DNA from: Methylobacterium segetis
GTDB lineage: Bacteria > Pseudomonadota > Alphaproteobacteria > Rhizobiales > Beijerinckiaceae
Reading direction: 5' to 3'
Length of the DNA stretch: 51,264 nt
Assembly (NCBI RefSeq): GCF_004348265.1
Contig: NZ_SMNT01000026.1
Coordinates: forward strand, 1 to 51,264
Below the pieces are notes generated by a model that was given only the letters and a program-made list of their open reading frames with translations, was not told the DNA's origin and did no database searches. A program made the position numbers and the translations under genes. The stretch's first letter is position 1, and each line of letters opens with the position of its first letter. Of this stretch, positions 1 to 7,792 are shown piece by piece.

Positions 1-180
1 TGCTGACGGTTCCCCTCGGGGATCAAAAGGGAACGCGGTGAGGAGCCTGCTCCGAGGCCGCGGCTGCCCCCGCAACTGTCAGCGGCGAGCCCTTCACCAC
101 CATGTCACTGGGTCGTGCCCGGGAAGACGGTGCGAGGGCGGCGACCCGTGAGCCAGGAGACCTGCCGTCAGCCGTGGTCA
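1..180 (+). promoter_or_regulatory. Cobalamin (B12) riboswitch
   Basis: The sequence has the expected order of cobalamin-riboswitch landmarks: a GGTTCCCC / GGGAA pairing near 9-33, the conserved core around GCCCCCGCAACTGT (67-80), a GGGAAG segment (120-125), and the B12 box AGCCAGGAGACCTGCC at 151-166. It faces the TonB receptor gene that starts about 320 bases downstream, so that gene (and the PepSY gene behind it) is probably repressed when adenosylcobalamin is plentiful. The 5' edge may lie a few bases outside the window. Confidence 0.9.
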
Positions 181-418
181 CACGCGAAACGCGTCGGGCG
201 GGGTGTCCTGACGGGTGTCGAAGCGCCGTCCATCCCGTGCGGAGACGGCGGCCGAGGCCTCGTTCGCGGTGACGTGCCACACCGAGCGCGCCCGCGTGTC
301 TGCCCCGCCCCCGTCCGCATCTGCCGAAGGCGTCGAGCCGGCGGCCCAGATCCAGGCCGCCGCATTGCGCGGCCGCCGGCTCCGGGCCTCCCGCCTCCCG
401 ATCCGCCGGCGCATTGAT

Positions 419-438
419 TGTAATGTTATGACATTGCA
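419..438. promoter_or_regulatory. AT-rich palindrome upstream of the TonB receptor (Zur/Fur-like operator candidate)
   Basis: TGTAATGTTATGACATTGCA reads as an imperfect 20-base palindrome (8 of 10 half-site positions match). It stands out as an A/T island between the riboswitch and the receptor gene. The AATGTTAT core resembles binding sites of Fur-superfamily metal regulators such as Zur. The assignment to a regulator is inference. The remaining leader between 181 and 498 shows no convincing gene. Confidence 0.4.
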
Positions 439-498
439 TCAATGGCGGGGAGCGGCCCGGCATCCGGTCGTGCCTCGACCCTCGGACCCGACACGACC

Positions 499-2679
499 AT
501 GCCGTCCCCTCCCCTTTCCCTCACCACCCGGCCGCCCGGCCGGACTCGCGCCCGCCTCGCGCGCCGGCTCCTCCTCGCCGCCGCCGGCCTCGCCGGCTGC
601 CCCGAGGGCGCCGAGGCGCAGGAGACCGTCACCCTGGACACGCTCTCGGTGGCGGGCTCCGGCGCGCCCGCCGGCCTCGCCCTGCGGGCGCCGAGCCGCT
701 CGGCGAGCCGCCTGGGCCTGACGCCGCTGGAGACGCCCGCGAGCCTCGACGTGATCGCGGGCGAGACGGCGCGCCTGCGCGGCCAGAATACGGTGGTCGA
801 GGCGGTGACCCAGAACGCCACCGGCATCACCACGATCGCCTCGCCCGGCAACGGCAACGGCGCCTTCACGGCCCGGGGCTTCGCCGGCCCGAACTCGATC
901 CAGCAGCTCTACGACGGCACCCGCCTCTTCGTCGGCGCCGGCACCGTCAACTTCCCCTTCGACACCTGGAACGTGGAGCGCATCGAGGTGCTGCGCGGCC
1001 CGGCCTCGGTGCTCTACGGGGACGGCGCCATCGGCGGGATCGTCAACGTGGTGTCGAAGAAGCCGGTCTTCGTGCCCCTGAACGAGGCGCGGCTGGGCCT
1101 CGGCACGGACGGGGTGGCGCGGCTCGCCGTCGATTCGGGCGGGCCGATCGGCGAGTCGATGGCCTACCGGCTGAACGTCAGCGGCAACCGCGCGGGCGGC
1201 TGGATCACGCCGGACGGCGATCTCCGCAATCTCGCGGTCTCCGGCGCGCTCACGTGGCGGGCGACGCCCGATCTCGACCTCACCGTCAGCCACGATTACG
1301 GCTTCCAGGAGCCGGCCCGCTACTGGGGCACGCCGCTCGTCGAGGGCCGTATCCTCGAATCCTTACGCTTCAACAACTACAACATCCGGGATTCCAAGAT
1401 CCTCTGGCAGGACAACTGGACCCAGGCGCGGGCGGAGTGGCGCCCGAGCGCCGACGTCACGATCCGCAACACCGCCTACCGGCTGCAGAGCCGGCGCCAC
1501 TGGCGGGACGTCGAGCAATATGCCTTCAACCGGGGCACCGGCCTGATCGACCGCTCGGACTACATCGAGATCTACCACCAGCAGGAACAGGTCGGGAACC
1601 GATTCGACGCCGCCGTCCGGGGCGAGGTCTTCGGCTTCCGCAACGAGTTCCTGGCGGGTTTCGACGTCAACGCGATCCGCTTCCGCCACACGAACAACGC
1701 GCCCTATGGCGGCGAGTCGAGCGTGCCGCCGACGGGCTACGATCCGGGCCTGTTCATCAACCTCGCGGGCACGCGGCCCGCCTACGCGACCCGCACGAGC
1801 CAAGCCTCGGTCTTCGCCGAGGACCGGCTGATCCTGTCGGACCGGCTCTCGCTCTTGGCGGGCGTGCGCTACGACGCGCCGAGCCTGCACCGGGACGACC
1901 TGCGCGCCGGCACGTCCTTCGACCGGGACTTCCGCTCCGTCAGCTACCGCTTCGGCGCCGTCTACAACCCGACCCCCGACACCGCCCTCTACGCGCAATA
2001 CGCCACGGCGACCGACCCGGTCGGCAGCCTGATCAGCCTGTCGCAGAGCCTCGCGAATTTCGAGCTCTCCACGGGTCGGCAGGTCGAGGTCGGGGCCAAG
2101 GGCCTGTTCTGGGGCGGGCTCGGCGAGTGGACGCTCGCGGGCTACCGCATCGTCAAGGACAACCTGATCTCGGCCGTGCCGGGACAGCCGGGCGTCAGCA
2201 CGCAGGTCGGCCAGCAATCCTCCCAAGGGTTCGAGGCGGCCGTCTCGCTCCAGATCACGCCCCTCTGGCGGGTCGACGCGAACCTCGCCCTCCTCCACGC
2301 GCAGTACGACGCGTTCAGCCAGACGGTGAACGGCGCCGTCATCTCCTATGCCGGGCGCCAGCCGGTCGACGTGCCCGAGCGCGTCGCCAATTTCTGGCTC
2401 AACTACGCCTTCGCCCCGTCCTGGGAGGCGCGGGTCGGCGTGCAATATGTGGGCGATACGGTCTCCGATTTCGGCAACACCGCCCGGCGGCCGGATTACG
2501 CGCTGGTCAATCTCGGCCTCGACCATCAGGTCACGCCGGCCTCGCGGCTCTCCCTGCGGGTCTACAACCTGTTCGACAAGGTCTACGCGGTGAGCGGCAA
2601 CGCGGTCGACGGCATCGGCACCAACTGGCTCCTCGGGCGCCCGCGCTCCTTCGAGGTCGCCTACGCGGTGAGCTTCTGA
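499..2679 (+). CDS. TonB-dependent siderophore-type receptor
   Basis: Outer-membrane receptor for active uptake of an iron-siderophore, cobalamin or other metal complex, driven by TonB. The ATG at 499 was chosen because it is followed by a signal peptide: an Arg-rich start, a Leu/Ala core, and an AEA-Q cleavage site near residue 40. An in-frame ATG at 442 would only add 19 residues before this. A plug domain follows (about residues 60-170), with typical segments such as RGF and the IEVLRGPASVLYG motif. Then comes a 22-strand-type barrel ending in a C-terminal Phe. The 726-residue length is usual for FhuA/FecA-like receptors. It overlaps nothing and lies 4 bases before the PepSY gene, so the two are co-transcribed. 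The upstream B12 riboswitch suggests a cobalamin or cobalt-linked ligand, while the sequence type suggests a siderophore; the substrate is therefore open. Confidence 0.93.
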   Translation: MPSPPLSLTTRPPGRTRARLARRLLLAAAGLAGCPEGAEAQETVTLDTLSVAGSGAPAGLALRAPSRSASRLGLTPLETPASLDVIAGETARLRGQNTVVEAVTQNATGITTIASPGNGNGAFTARGFAGPNSIQQLYDGTRLFVGAGTVNFPFDTWNVERIEVLRGPASVLYGDGAIGGIVNVVSKKPVFVPLNEARLGLGTDGVARLAVDSGGPIGESMAYRLNVSGNRAGGWITPDGDLRNLAVSGALTWRATPDLDLTVSHDYGFQEPARYWGTPLVEGRILESLRFNNYNIRDSKILWQDNWTQARAEWRPSADVTIRNTAYRLQSRRHWRDVEQYAFNRGTGLIDRSDYIEIYHQQEQVGNRFDAAVRGEVFGFRNEFLAGFDVNAIRFRHTNNAPYGGESSVPPTGYDPGLFINLAGTRPAYATRTSQASVFAEDRLILSDRLSLLAGVRYDAPSLHRDDLRAGTSFDRDFRSVSYRFGAVYNPTPDTALYAQYATATDPVGSLISLSQSLANFELSTGRQVEVGAKGLFWGGLGEWTLAGYRIVKDNLISAVPGQPGVSTQVGQQSSQGFEAAVSLQITPLWRVDANLALLHAQYDAFSQTVNGAVISYAGRQPVDVPERVANFWLNYAFAPSWEARVGVQYVGDTVSDFGNTARRPDYALVNLGLDHQVTPASRLSLRVYNLFDKVYAVSGNAVDGIGTNWLLGRPRSFEVAYAVSF

Positions 2680-2683
2680 CGCG

Positions 2684-4138
2684 ATGCGGGGTTTGAAGCG
2701 CGTCAAGCGATGGCTCGTCCTCGGCCACCGCTGGCTCGGCATCGGCACGGGCCTGTTCTTCGCGGTCTGGCTGCTGTCCGGCCTCGTCCTGCTCTACGTG
2801 CCGTTCCCGGGCCTGACGGAGGCCGAGCGGCTGGCGGGCCTGCGGCCGCTCGCCCTCGACCGCCTCGGCGTCGAGCCGGCGCGCGCGCTGGCGGCCGCGG
2901 GGCTCTCGGCCCGGCCCCGCTCCCTCGACCTGGAGATGCGGGGCGACGAGCCGGTCTACCGGATCGTGACGGCGGAGGGGCGGCCGCTCGCGGTCTCGGC
3001 GGTCAGCGGCGAGGTCCTGCCCCCTGTCGCGGCCGGGGCGGCTCTCGCCCTGGTCCGAGCCGGCCCCGAGGCTCGCCTGCGCAGCCTCGCGCGCGACCAG
3101 TGGACGGTGGCGGGCCGCTACGACGCCCTGCGCCCCTTCCACGTGGTCGAACTCGGCGACGCTGCGGGCACCGAGCTCTACGTCTCCTCCGTCACCGGCG
3201 CCGTCGTGCTCGACACGCGGGCGCGCGAACGCTTCTGGAACTGGCTCGGGGCGGTGCCGCACTGGCTCTACCCGACGCCGCTGCGCGCCCGCCCCGACCT
3301 GTGGCGCGACGTGGTGCTCTGGGTCTCGGGCATCGGGATTGCCGGCGCCGCGAGCGGGCTCGTCCTCGGCATCTGGCGCCTGCGCCCGCGGCGGCGCTAC
3401 CCCTCGGGCGCCGCCACGCCCTACCGGGGCATCGGCCGCCTGCACCACCTGTTCGGGATCGTGGGGGGCCTGGGGATCCTCACCTTCGTCGTCAGCGGCT
3501 GGCTCTCGATGAACCCGAACCGCTGGTTCTCCGGACCCGCGCCGGACCCGCAGATGCGGGCGGCCTATGCCGGGGCGGCGCCGCTGCCGGGCCTTGCCGG
3601 GATCCGGGAGGCCGCCCGGCCGGACACCGTGGCCCTGCGTTTGCTCGGCCTCGGCGGCGGCAGCCATCTCCTCGCCCTCGACGCGTCGGGCGGCAGCCGC
3701 GTCAGCCCGCCGGTCGAGGAGGCGGCGATCCGCGCGGCCGCGCCGGGCCTGATGCCGGGCGCGAGCCTCGCCCGCGTCGAGCGGCTCGCGGCCTACGACG
3801 CCTACTGGTACGCCCACCACGACACGAAGCCCCTGCCCGTGCTCCGCCTCGTCTTCGACGACGCCGCCGCGACCTGGTTCCACGTCGATGCGGGGACGGG
3901 CGAACTTCTCGACCGACTCGACCGGAGCGGGCGCGTCCACCGCTGGCTGTTCGCGGGGCTCCACCGCCTCGACTTTCCTCTCCTGATCGGCCACCGGCCG
4001 GCCTGGGACCTCGTGCAAGGGCTGCTGAACGGGCTCGGCCTCGTCGTCGCCCTCACCGGCGTGGTGCTCGGCTGGCGCCGGCTGCGCCGTCCCCGCGGCG
4101 GGAGCCGGCCATCCGGGGTGCGGAGTCGGGCGGCGTAG
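2684..4138 (+). CDS. PepSY-associated TM domain protein
   Basis: Inner-membrane protein of the PepSY-associated TM family, about 484 residues and thus full length. A first membrane segment lies at residues 17-40 (GTGLFFAVWLLSGLVLLYV). Others are near 215-235 (just before the Arg-rich RLRPRRRY), near 255-270, and at the C-terminus (LLNGLGLVVALTGVVLGW). PepSY-like periplasmic segments lie between them. Family members commonly sit beside TonB receptors and are thought to reduce or release metal from siderophores at the inner membrane. The start is 4 bases after the receptor stop, so the pair is one operon under the upstream riboswitch. The last 337 bases are overlapped antisense by the open frame of the next gene. 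Confidence 0.85.
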   Translation: MRGLKRVKRWLVLGHRWLGIGTGLFFAVWLLSGLVLLYVPFPGLTEAERLAGLRPLALDRLGVEPARALAAAGLSARPRSLDLEMRGDEPVYRIVTAEGRPLAVSAVSGEVLPPVAAGAALALVRAGPEARLRSLARDQWTVAGRYDALRPFHVVELGDAAGTELYVSSVTGAVVLDTRARERFWNWLGAVPHWLYPTPLRARPDLWRDVVLWVSGIGIAGAASGLVLGIWRLRPRRRYPSGAATPYRGIGRLHHLFGIVGGLGILTFVVSGWLSMNPNRWFSGPAPDPQMRAAYAGAAPLPGLAGIREAARPDTVALRLLGLGGGSHLLALDASGGSRVSPPVEEAAIRAAAPGLMPGASLARVERLAAYDAYWYAHHDTKPLPVLRLVFDDAAATWFHVDAGTGELLDRLDRSGRVHRWLFAGLHRLDFPLLIGHRPAWDLVQGLLNGLGLVVALTGVVLGWRRLRRPRGGSRPSGVRSRAA

Positions 4139-4893
4139 CGGTCCACGACGAGGCGCATGAAGGCGAGCACCCGCTCGCCCCCGTCGAGGCCGGCGCGCGC
4201 GACGCGGCCCTCGCGCTGGGCGAGCGCCAGTGCGAGCACGTCGTCCCAGCCGGGGAAGCGCTCGAGCGCCCAACGGCCGGCCGCGCTCTTCGAGACGATC
4301 GCGCCGGTCTCGATCGTCGCCGCGATGCGGGCCACGCCGAGGGCGCCGGTGGACAGGGCCGCCGCGTCGACATCCCCGTCCGGCCGCCGCGCGGCGATGG
4401 TGCCCGCCGCCGCTTCGATCCAGGGCCGCCAGTAGGTGCCGAGATTGTCGCGGACGTAGCGCTCGGTCGCATCGCGGTCGGCCGCGATGCCGAGCGCCGC
4501 GACCGGTGTCCCGAACAGGACGAGGCCGTGCTCGACGAGGCATTGCCGCAGCACCGCGTTGAGGCCGTTGCAGCGCCGATCGGTGTGGAGGATGCCGTCG
4601 ACCGCGAAGGGCGTCGGCAGCGCGTCCTGCTCCGGCCTGCGGAGGCGATCGAGCGTGGCGTAGACGGCGTCGAGATCGGGTTTCCCCCGCTCCGCCATCG
4701 CACGGTGGAGAGATGCGAGCCCCGCGATCGCAGCTTCGTCGGGCGGCTCGGCGAGAACGGCCAGGACGTCGATGTCGCTGTGGCCAGCCTGATAGGCGCC
4801 GAGCGCCACCGAGCCGACGAGGTAGAGGCCGTCCAGGCGTGGTCTGCCGGCCCGGGACAGCTCCGCCCGGTAGGCGTCGAGGGTCCGCCTCAT
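3802..4893 (-). CDS. Aminoglycoside-adenylyltransferase-like nucleotidyltransferase with antisense C-terminal extension
   Basis: Predicted nucleotidyltransferase of the streptomycin/spectinomycin adenylyltransferase type. The N-terminus carries the polymerase-beta signature: G27-S28, then D40-x-D42 (GSVALGAYQAGHSDIDV). The rest of the recognisable fold ends near residue 262 (RLRTPD), which matches the usual 260-270 residue length. The frame then continues about 100 more residues of low-complexity Arg/Ser/Pro sequence, antisense to the end of the PepSY gene, before a stop. The tail is probably translated but not functional, or the true stop has been lost. The ATG at 4893 has an AGAGGA ribosome site. 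Resistance activity is possible, but housekeeping homologues of unknown substrate are common. Confidence 0.75.
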   Translation of the reverse strand: MRRTLDAYRAELSRAGRPRLDGLYLVGSVALGAYQAGHSDIDVLAVLAEPPDEAAIAGLASLHRAMAERGKPDLDAVYATLDRLRRPEQDALPTPFAVDGILHTDRRCNGLNAVLRQCLVEHGLVLFGTPVAALGIAADRDATERYVRDNLGTYWRPWIEAAAGTIAARRPDGDVDAAALSTGALGVARIAATIETGAIVSKSAAGRWALERFPGWDDVLALALAQREGRVARAGLDGGERVLAFMRLVVDRYAARLRTPDGRLPPRGRRSRRQPSTTPVRATTRPSPFSSPCTRSQAGRWPIRRGKSRRWSPANSQRWTRPLRSSRSRSSPVPASTWNQVAAASSKTRRSTGRGFVSWWAYQ

Positions 4894-5019
4894 CGCATCC
4901 TCTCGGCATCCCCCCCGCGCGGGCTGGCCCCGGATCGTCGGAGACCGGAAGCGCAGCCTGCCCCGCAAGGTGGGCGTGGCTGCGGCGGCGTTCTTGGGCT
5001 CGTCCTCGTCTCCCGAACC

Positions 5020-5640
5020 TCAGCCCGCGCGCCGGAACACGAGGGTGAGGTTGTTCGCGGGCATCGCGACGCGCTCCGCCAGGGTCAGGCCGTGCTGCCG
5101 GGCGAGATCCGTCACCGCATTGCGGTCGCGCAGGCCCCAGGCCGGGTCGCGGCGGCGCAGGTCCGCGTCGAAGGCACGGTTGCTCTCGGCCGTCTCGATA
5201 TCCGCCTCCAGGAAGGGGCCGTAGAGGACGAGGGGGGCGCCCGGCGGCAGCAGCCGCTCCGCCCCCGCCATCAGACCTTCCGCCGCGGAAAAGGGCGCGA
5301 TGTGGATCATGTTGATCGCCAGGATCGCGTCGGCCCGCGCCAGCGGCCAGTCCGCGCTCGCGGCGTCGAGGGGCACGGGCGCGCGCAGGTTGGCGAGCCC
5401 GGCAAGGCGCCGGTGCGCCGCGATGCTGGCGAGCGCCTCCCCGCTCGGATCGCTCGGCTGGATCGTGAGGTGCGGCAGGAAGCGGGCGAAATGCACCGCG
5501 TGCTCGCCCGAGCCGCTCGCCACTTCCAGCACGAGCCCGGTCGCGGGGAGGATCCGGGCCAGCACCGCGAGGATCGGCTCGCGGTTGCGCAGGGTTGCGG
5601 GCGCGTGCAGCGCTCCGTCCGTTCCGTCCCTTTCCTGCAT
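5020..5640 (-). CDS. DUF938 family SAM-dependent methyltransferase
   Basis: Small class-I methyltransferase-like protein of 206 residues, matching the DUF938 family in length and motifs. The N-terminal RNREPILAVL helix precedes motif I (VLEVASGSGEH), which binds S-adenosylmethionine. The family segment INMIHIAPF and the late LYGPF strand follow. The ATG at 5640 was preferred to one ten codons upstream because GGAGG lies six bases before it. The substrate is unknown. It is transcribed away from the HAD gene, from a 104-base intergenic region. Confidence 0.85.
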   Translation of the reverse strand: MQERDGTDGALHAPATLRNREPILAVLARILPATGLVLEVASGSGEHAVHFARFLPHLTIQPSDPSGEALASIAAHRRLAGLANLRAPVPLDAASADWPLARADAILAINMIHIAPFSAAEGLMAGAERLLPPGAPLVLYGPFLEADIETAESNRAFDADLRRRDPAWGLRDRNAVTDLARQHGLTLAERVAMPANNLTLVFRRAG

Positions 5641-5744
5641 CGCACGCCTCCGCTCCCTCGTCTCAGGCACTTCACGTCCGCGCGAGGCCCTTTTCCCGTC
5701 GGCCTCCGGCCCGATCTTCCCTCGGGGGCAGCCCGGAGGCGCCG

Positions 5745-6419
5745 ATGCGGATCGAGACCAACTTCCTGTTCGACCTCGACGGGACCCTCGTCGACAGCGT
5801 GTACCAGCACGTGCTGGCCTGGAAGCAGGCGCTCGACGCGGAGGGCATCGCCCTGTCCGTCTGGCGCATCCACCGCAAGATCGGCATGAGCGGCGGCCTG
5901 TTCACCAACCAGCTCCTGCGCGAGACGGATCTCGAGATCAGCCCCGAGCGCGTCGACCGGCTGCGCCGCCTCCACGCCGAGGCCTATGCCGGGCTCTCGG
6001 GCCAGATCGTGCCGCTGCCGGGCGCGCAGGCGCTGCTCGCCGCCCTCACCGAGGCGGGCATCCCCTGGGCCATCGCCACGAGCGGCCGGATGGAGACGGC
6101 CAAGGCCAACCTCGACGCCCTCGGGATCGACCCGGGCGCGGTGCCGGTGGTGACACGGGATAGGGTGAAATATGCGAAACCCGATCCGGACCTGTTCCTG
6201 GCGGCGGCCGAGCGGCTCGGCGTGCGCATCGACCATTCGGTGATCGTCGGCGACAGCATCTGGGACATGCTGGCGGCCCGCCGCTGCAAAGGGCTCGGCG
6301 TCGGCCTCCTGTCCGGCGGCTACGGCACGGACGAGTTGGAGCGCTCGGGCGCGGTGCGGGTCTACGAGGACCCGGCCGACCTCCTCGTCCATCTCGACGA
6401 GGTGGGCGGCCGGCGCTGA
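5745..6419 (+). CDS. HAD-superfamily hydrolase (phosphatase/phosphoglycolate phosphatase-like)
   Basis: A 224-residue haloacid-dehalogenase-type phosphatase with all four motifs visible: the nucleophile pair D10-x-D12 (FDLDGT), motif II in IATSG, the lysine of KYAKPDPDLF, and the acidic GDSIWD motif IV. The helical cap between residues 20 and 90 is of the beta-phosphoglucomutase / phosphoglycolate phosphatase kind. GGAGG lies seven bases before the chosen ATG. It probably dephosphorylates a small metabolite; the substrate cannot be read from sequence. The stop is seven bases from the convergent stop of the ParA-partner gene. Confidence 0.88.
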   Translation: MRIETNFLFDLDGTLVDSVYQHVLAWKQALDAEGIALSVWRIHRKIGMSGGLFTNQLLRETDLEISPERVDRLRRLHAEAYAGLSGQIVPLPGAQALLAALTEAGIPWAIATSGRMETAKANLDALGIDPGAVPVVTRDRVKYAKPDPDLFLAAAERLGVRIDHSVIVGDSIWDMLAARRCKGLGVGLLSGGYGTDELERSGAVRVYEDPADLLVHLDEVGGRR

Positions 6420-6426
6420 GCCGGCC

Positions 6427-6912
6427 TCATTTCGGCTTGCGGCCTGTCCAGGCGGCCAGCATCGGCGCGGTGAAGGTCTCGTACCACCACGTCGCCGGGG
6501 TGGCGGGCCAGACCGGGAACGGCGCCAGGGCGAAGGCCGCCGGCGCGGCGCCCGCGCCCGGCCGCGCCGTCTTCCCCTCCACCACGGGCGGGCGGCGGTG
6601 CTTGATCAGGAGGTCGTTCAGCGCCTCGACGCCCAGGGCCTCGACCGGGACGCCCCGCTCCTCCGCGAGCCGGCTGAGCTCGGCGAAGCCCGGTGCGTTC
6701 ACCCAGAGTTGCATCAGCCTCGGGCCCCCGGAGGCGCCGCGCGCCGGTTCGGGCCGCGGCGGCGTCGTCGAGAGCGGCAGCGGCCGCGGATCGGCCACTT
6801 GCGGCCGCGGATCGGCCTCTTGCGGCCGCGACTCATGAGGGCGCGCCTCGGGGCGCGGTTCCTGCGGGCGCGGCGTCAGGCTGGTGAGGGAGGGGCGGCT
6901 TCTTCGGGCCAT
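6427..6912 (-). CDS. Ribbon-helix-helix-like partner of ParA ATPase
   Basis: A 161-residue protein encoded seven bases downstream of the ParA gene, so the pair is one operon. The N-terminal 55 residues are disordered, with short Arg/Pro/Glu repeats (RPQEADPRPQVADPRP). Residues 66-110 (LMQLWVNAPGFAELSRLAEERG onward to LNDLLIKHRR) look like a small ribbon-helix-helix DNA-binding fold such as that found beside orphan ParA proteins. The C-terminal 45 residues are Ala/Pro/Trp-rich. It may bind the inverted repeats upstream of the ParA gene (7701-7750). The domain call rests on pattern and context only. Confidence 0.6.
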   Translation of the reverse strand: MARRSRPSLTSLTPRPQEPRPEARPHESRPQEADPRPQVADPRPLPLSTTPPRPEPARGASGGPRLMQLWVNAPGFAELSRLAEERGVPVEALGVEALNDLLIKHRRPPVVEGKTARPGAGAAPAAFALAPFPVWPATPATWWYETFTAPMLAAWTGRKPK

Positions 6913-6919
6913 GGGCCAT

Positions 6920-7579
6920 CTACCTTCGGGTTCTGCGAGCCTTGGCGGGCCGGACGAGGTCGACCACCGTCGACCACATCGCGCCGACCTCCTCGGCCGC
7001 GCGGCTGCCGGGATCGTACTCGCCGACCGACTGGCCGCTGATCAGCGCATGCGACAGGCTCGCCCGCTGCGAGACCTGCCCGGGCAGGACCGGGGCGCCG
7101 AGATCGGTCAGCACCGTGCGGGTCTCGGCGACGATGCTGGTCGGCCGGCCGAGCCGCGTCATCGGGGGCGCGGCGTTGATCAGGCAGGCGATCCGCGCCC
7201 CGAGGCTGCGGGCCATGGCGAGCGTCGCGCCGACGGCGTCGAGGTCGAACGGGCCGGGCCGGACGGGGATCAGCGTCAGGCTCGCCCGGCTCATCAGCGA
7301 GGAGATCAGGGGCGCGTTGTGCGGCGGGCTGTCGATGACGACCCACTCCGCCCGCTCGGCCTTCGCCCGCTCCAGCGTGTCCGGGACCGCGGCCGCGTCC
7401 GCCTGGACGAGCTGCGGCGCCTCGGCGGCGCGCTGGCGGTGCCAGAAGGAGAGCGAGCCCTGCGGGTCGGCATCGACGAGGAGGGTGCGGCCGTCGCGGG
7501 CGGCGAGCGCCCCGAAATGCGCGGCGAGCGTGCTCTTGCCCGCCCCGCCCTTCTGCGTCGTGATCAGGATCACCTGCAC
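6920..7579 (-). CDS. ParA/MinD-family ATPase
   Basis: A 219-residue Walker-type partition ATPase. The deviant Walker A (KGGAGKST, residues 10-17) is complete, including the signature lysine. DADPQGS follows as Walker A', and VVIDSPPH forms Walker B. The GTG start at 7579 has AGGAGG upstream and puts MQVILITTQKGG at the N-terminus, as usual for this family. Its small size and single-gene partner fit an orphan chromosomal ParA (cargo positioning) or a remnant of a plasmid partition system; it is not the larger ParA of repABC plasmids. Transcription diverges from selA. Confidence 0.88.
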   Translation of the reverse strand: MQVILITTQKGGAGKSTLAAHFGALAARDGRTLLVDADPQGSLSFWHRQRAAEAPQLVQADAAAVPDTLERAKAERAEWVVIDSPPHNAPLISSLMSRASLTLIPVRPGPFDLDAVGATLAMARSLGARIACLINAAPPMTRLGRPTSIVAETRTVLTDLGAPVLPGQVSQRASLSHALISGQSVGEYDPGSRAAEEVGAMWSTVVDLVRPAKARRTRR

Positions 7580-7700
7580 GGCGGCTCCCCTCCTGCCCGG
7601 CCTCGCGCGGAGGTGCCGGCCGTGTCGCATTGCGGCGCGGGTGCCATTTGAGGAGAGATGGCGGGCCCTGGCAAGCCCTCGCCGCCGGCGATCCGCGCCG

Positions 7701-7750
7701 ATGATCGCGATCTACGTCGCGATGTCCGAGTTATGATCGCACGCGATCAT
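7701..7750. repeat. Paired inverted repeats between parA-like gene and selA
   Basis: Two adjacent palindromes lie in the divergent intergenic region. ATGATCGC-AC-GCGATCAT is perfect (7733-7750), and ATCGCGA / TCGCGAT (7704-7710 and 7717-7723) is a second with seven-base arms. The half-site ATGATCGC recurs at 7701. This arrangement suits an operator or partition site for the ParA/RHH pair; it could also control selA. Confidence 0.45.
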
Positions 7751-7792
7751 CGTCGCGCGTCCCCCTACGCCCCGAAAACGGCCCTCTCCCGC

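Noticed and set aside
442..498. Upstream ATG (442) for the TonB receptor
   Set aside because: It adds 19 residues before an otherwise normal signal peptide; ATG 499 gives the expected N-terminus.
1363..5889. Very long open frames opposite or out of phase with the receptor, PepSY and neighbouring genes
   Set aside because: They are by-products of high GC content: Arg/Pro/Gly-rich, without ribosome sites or recognisable motifs, and they fully overlap clear genes.
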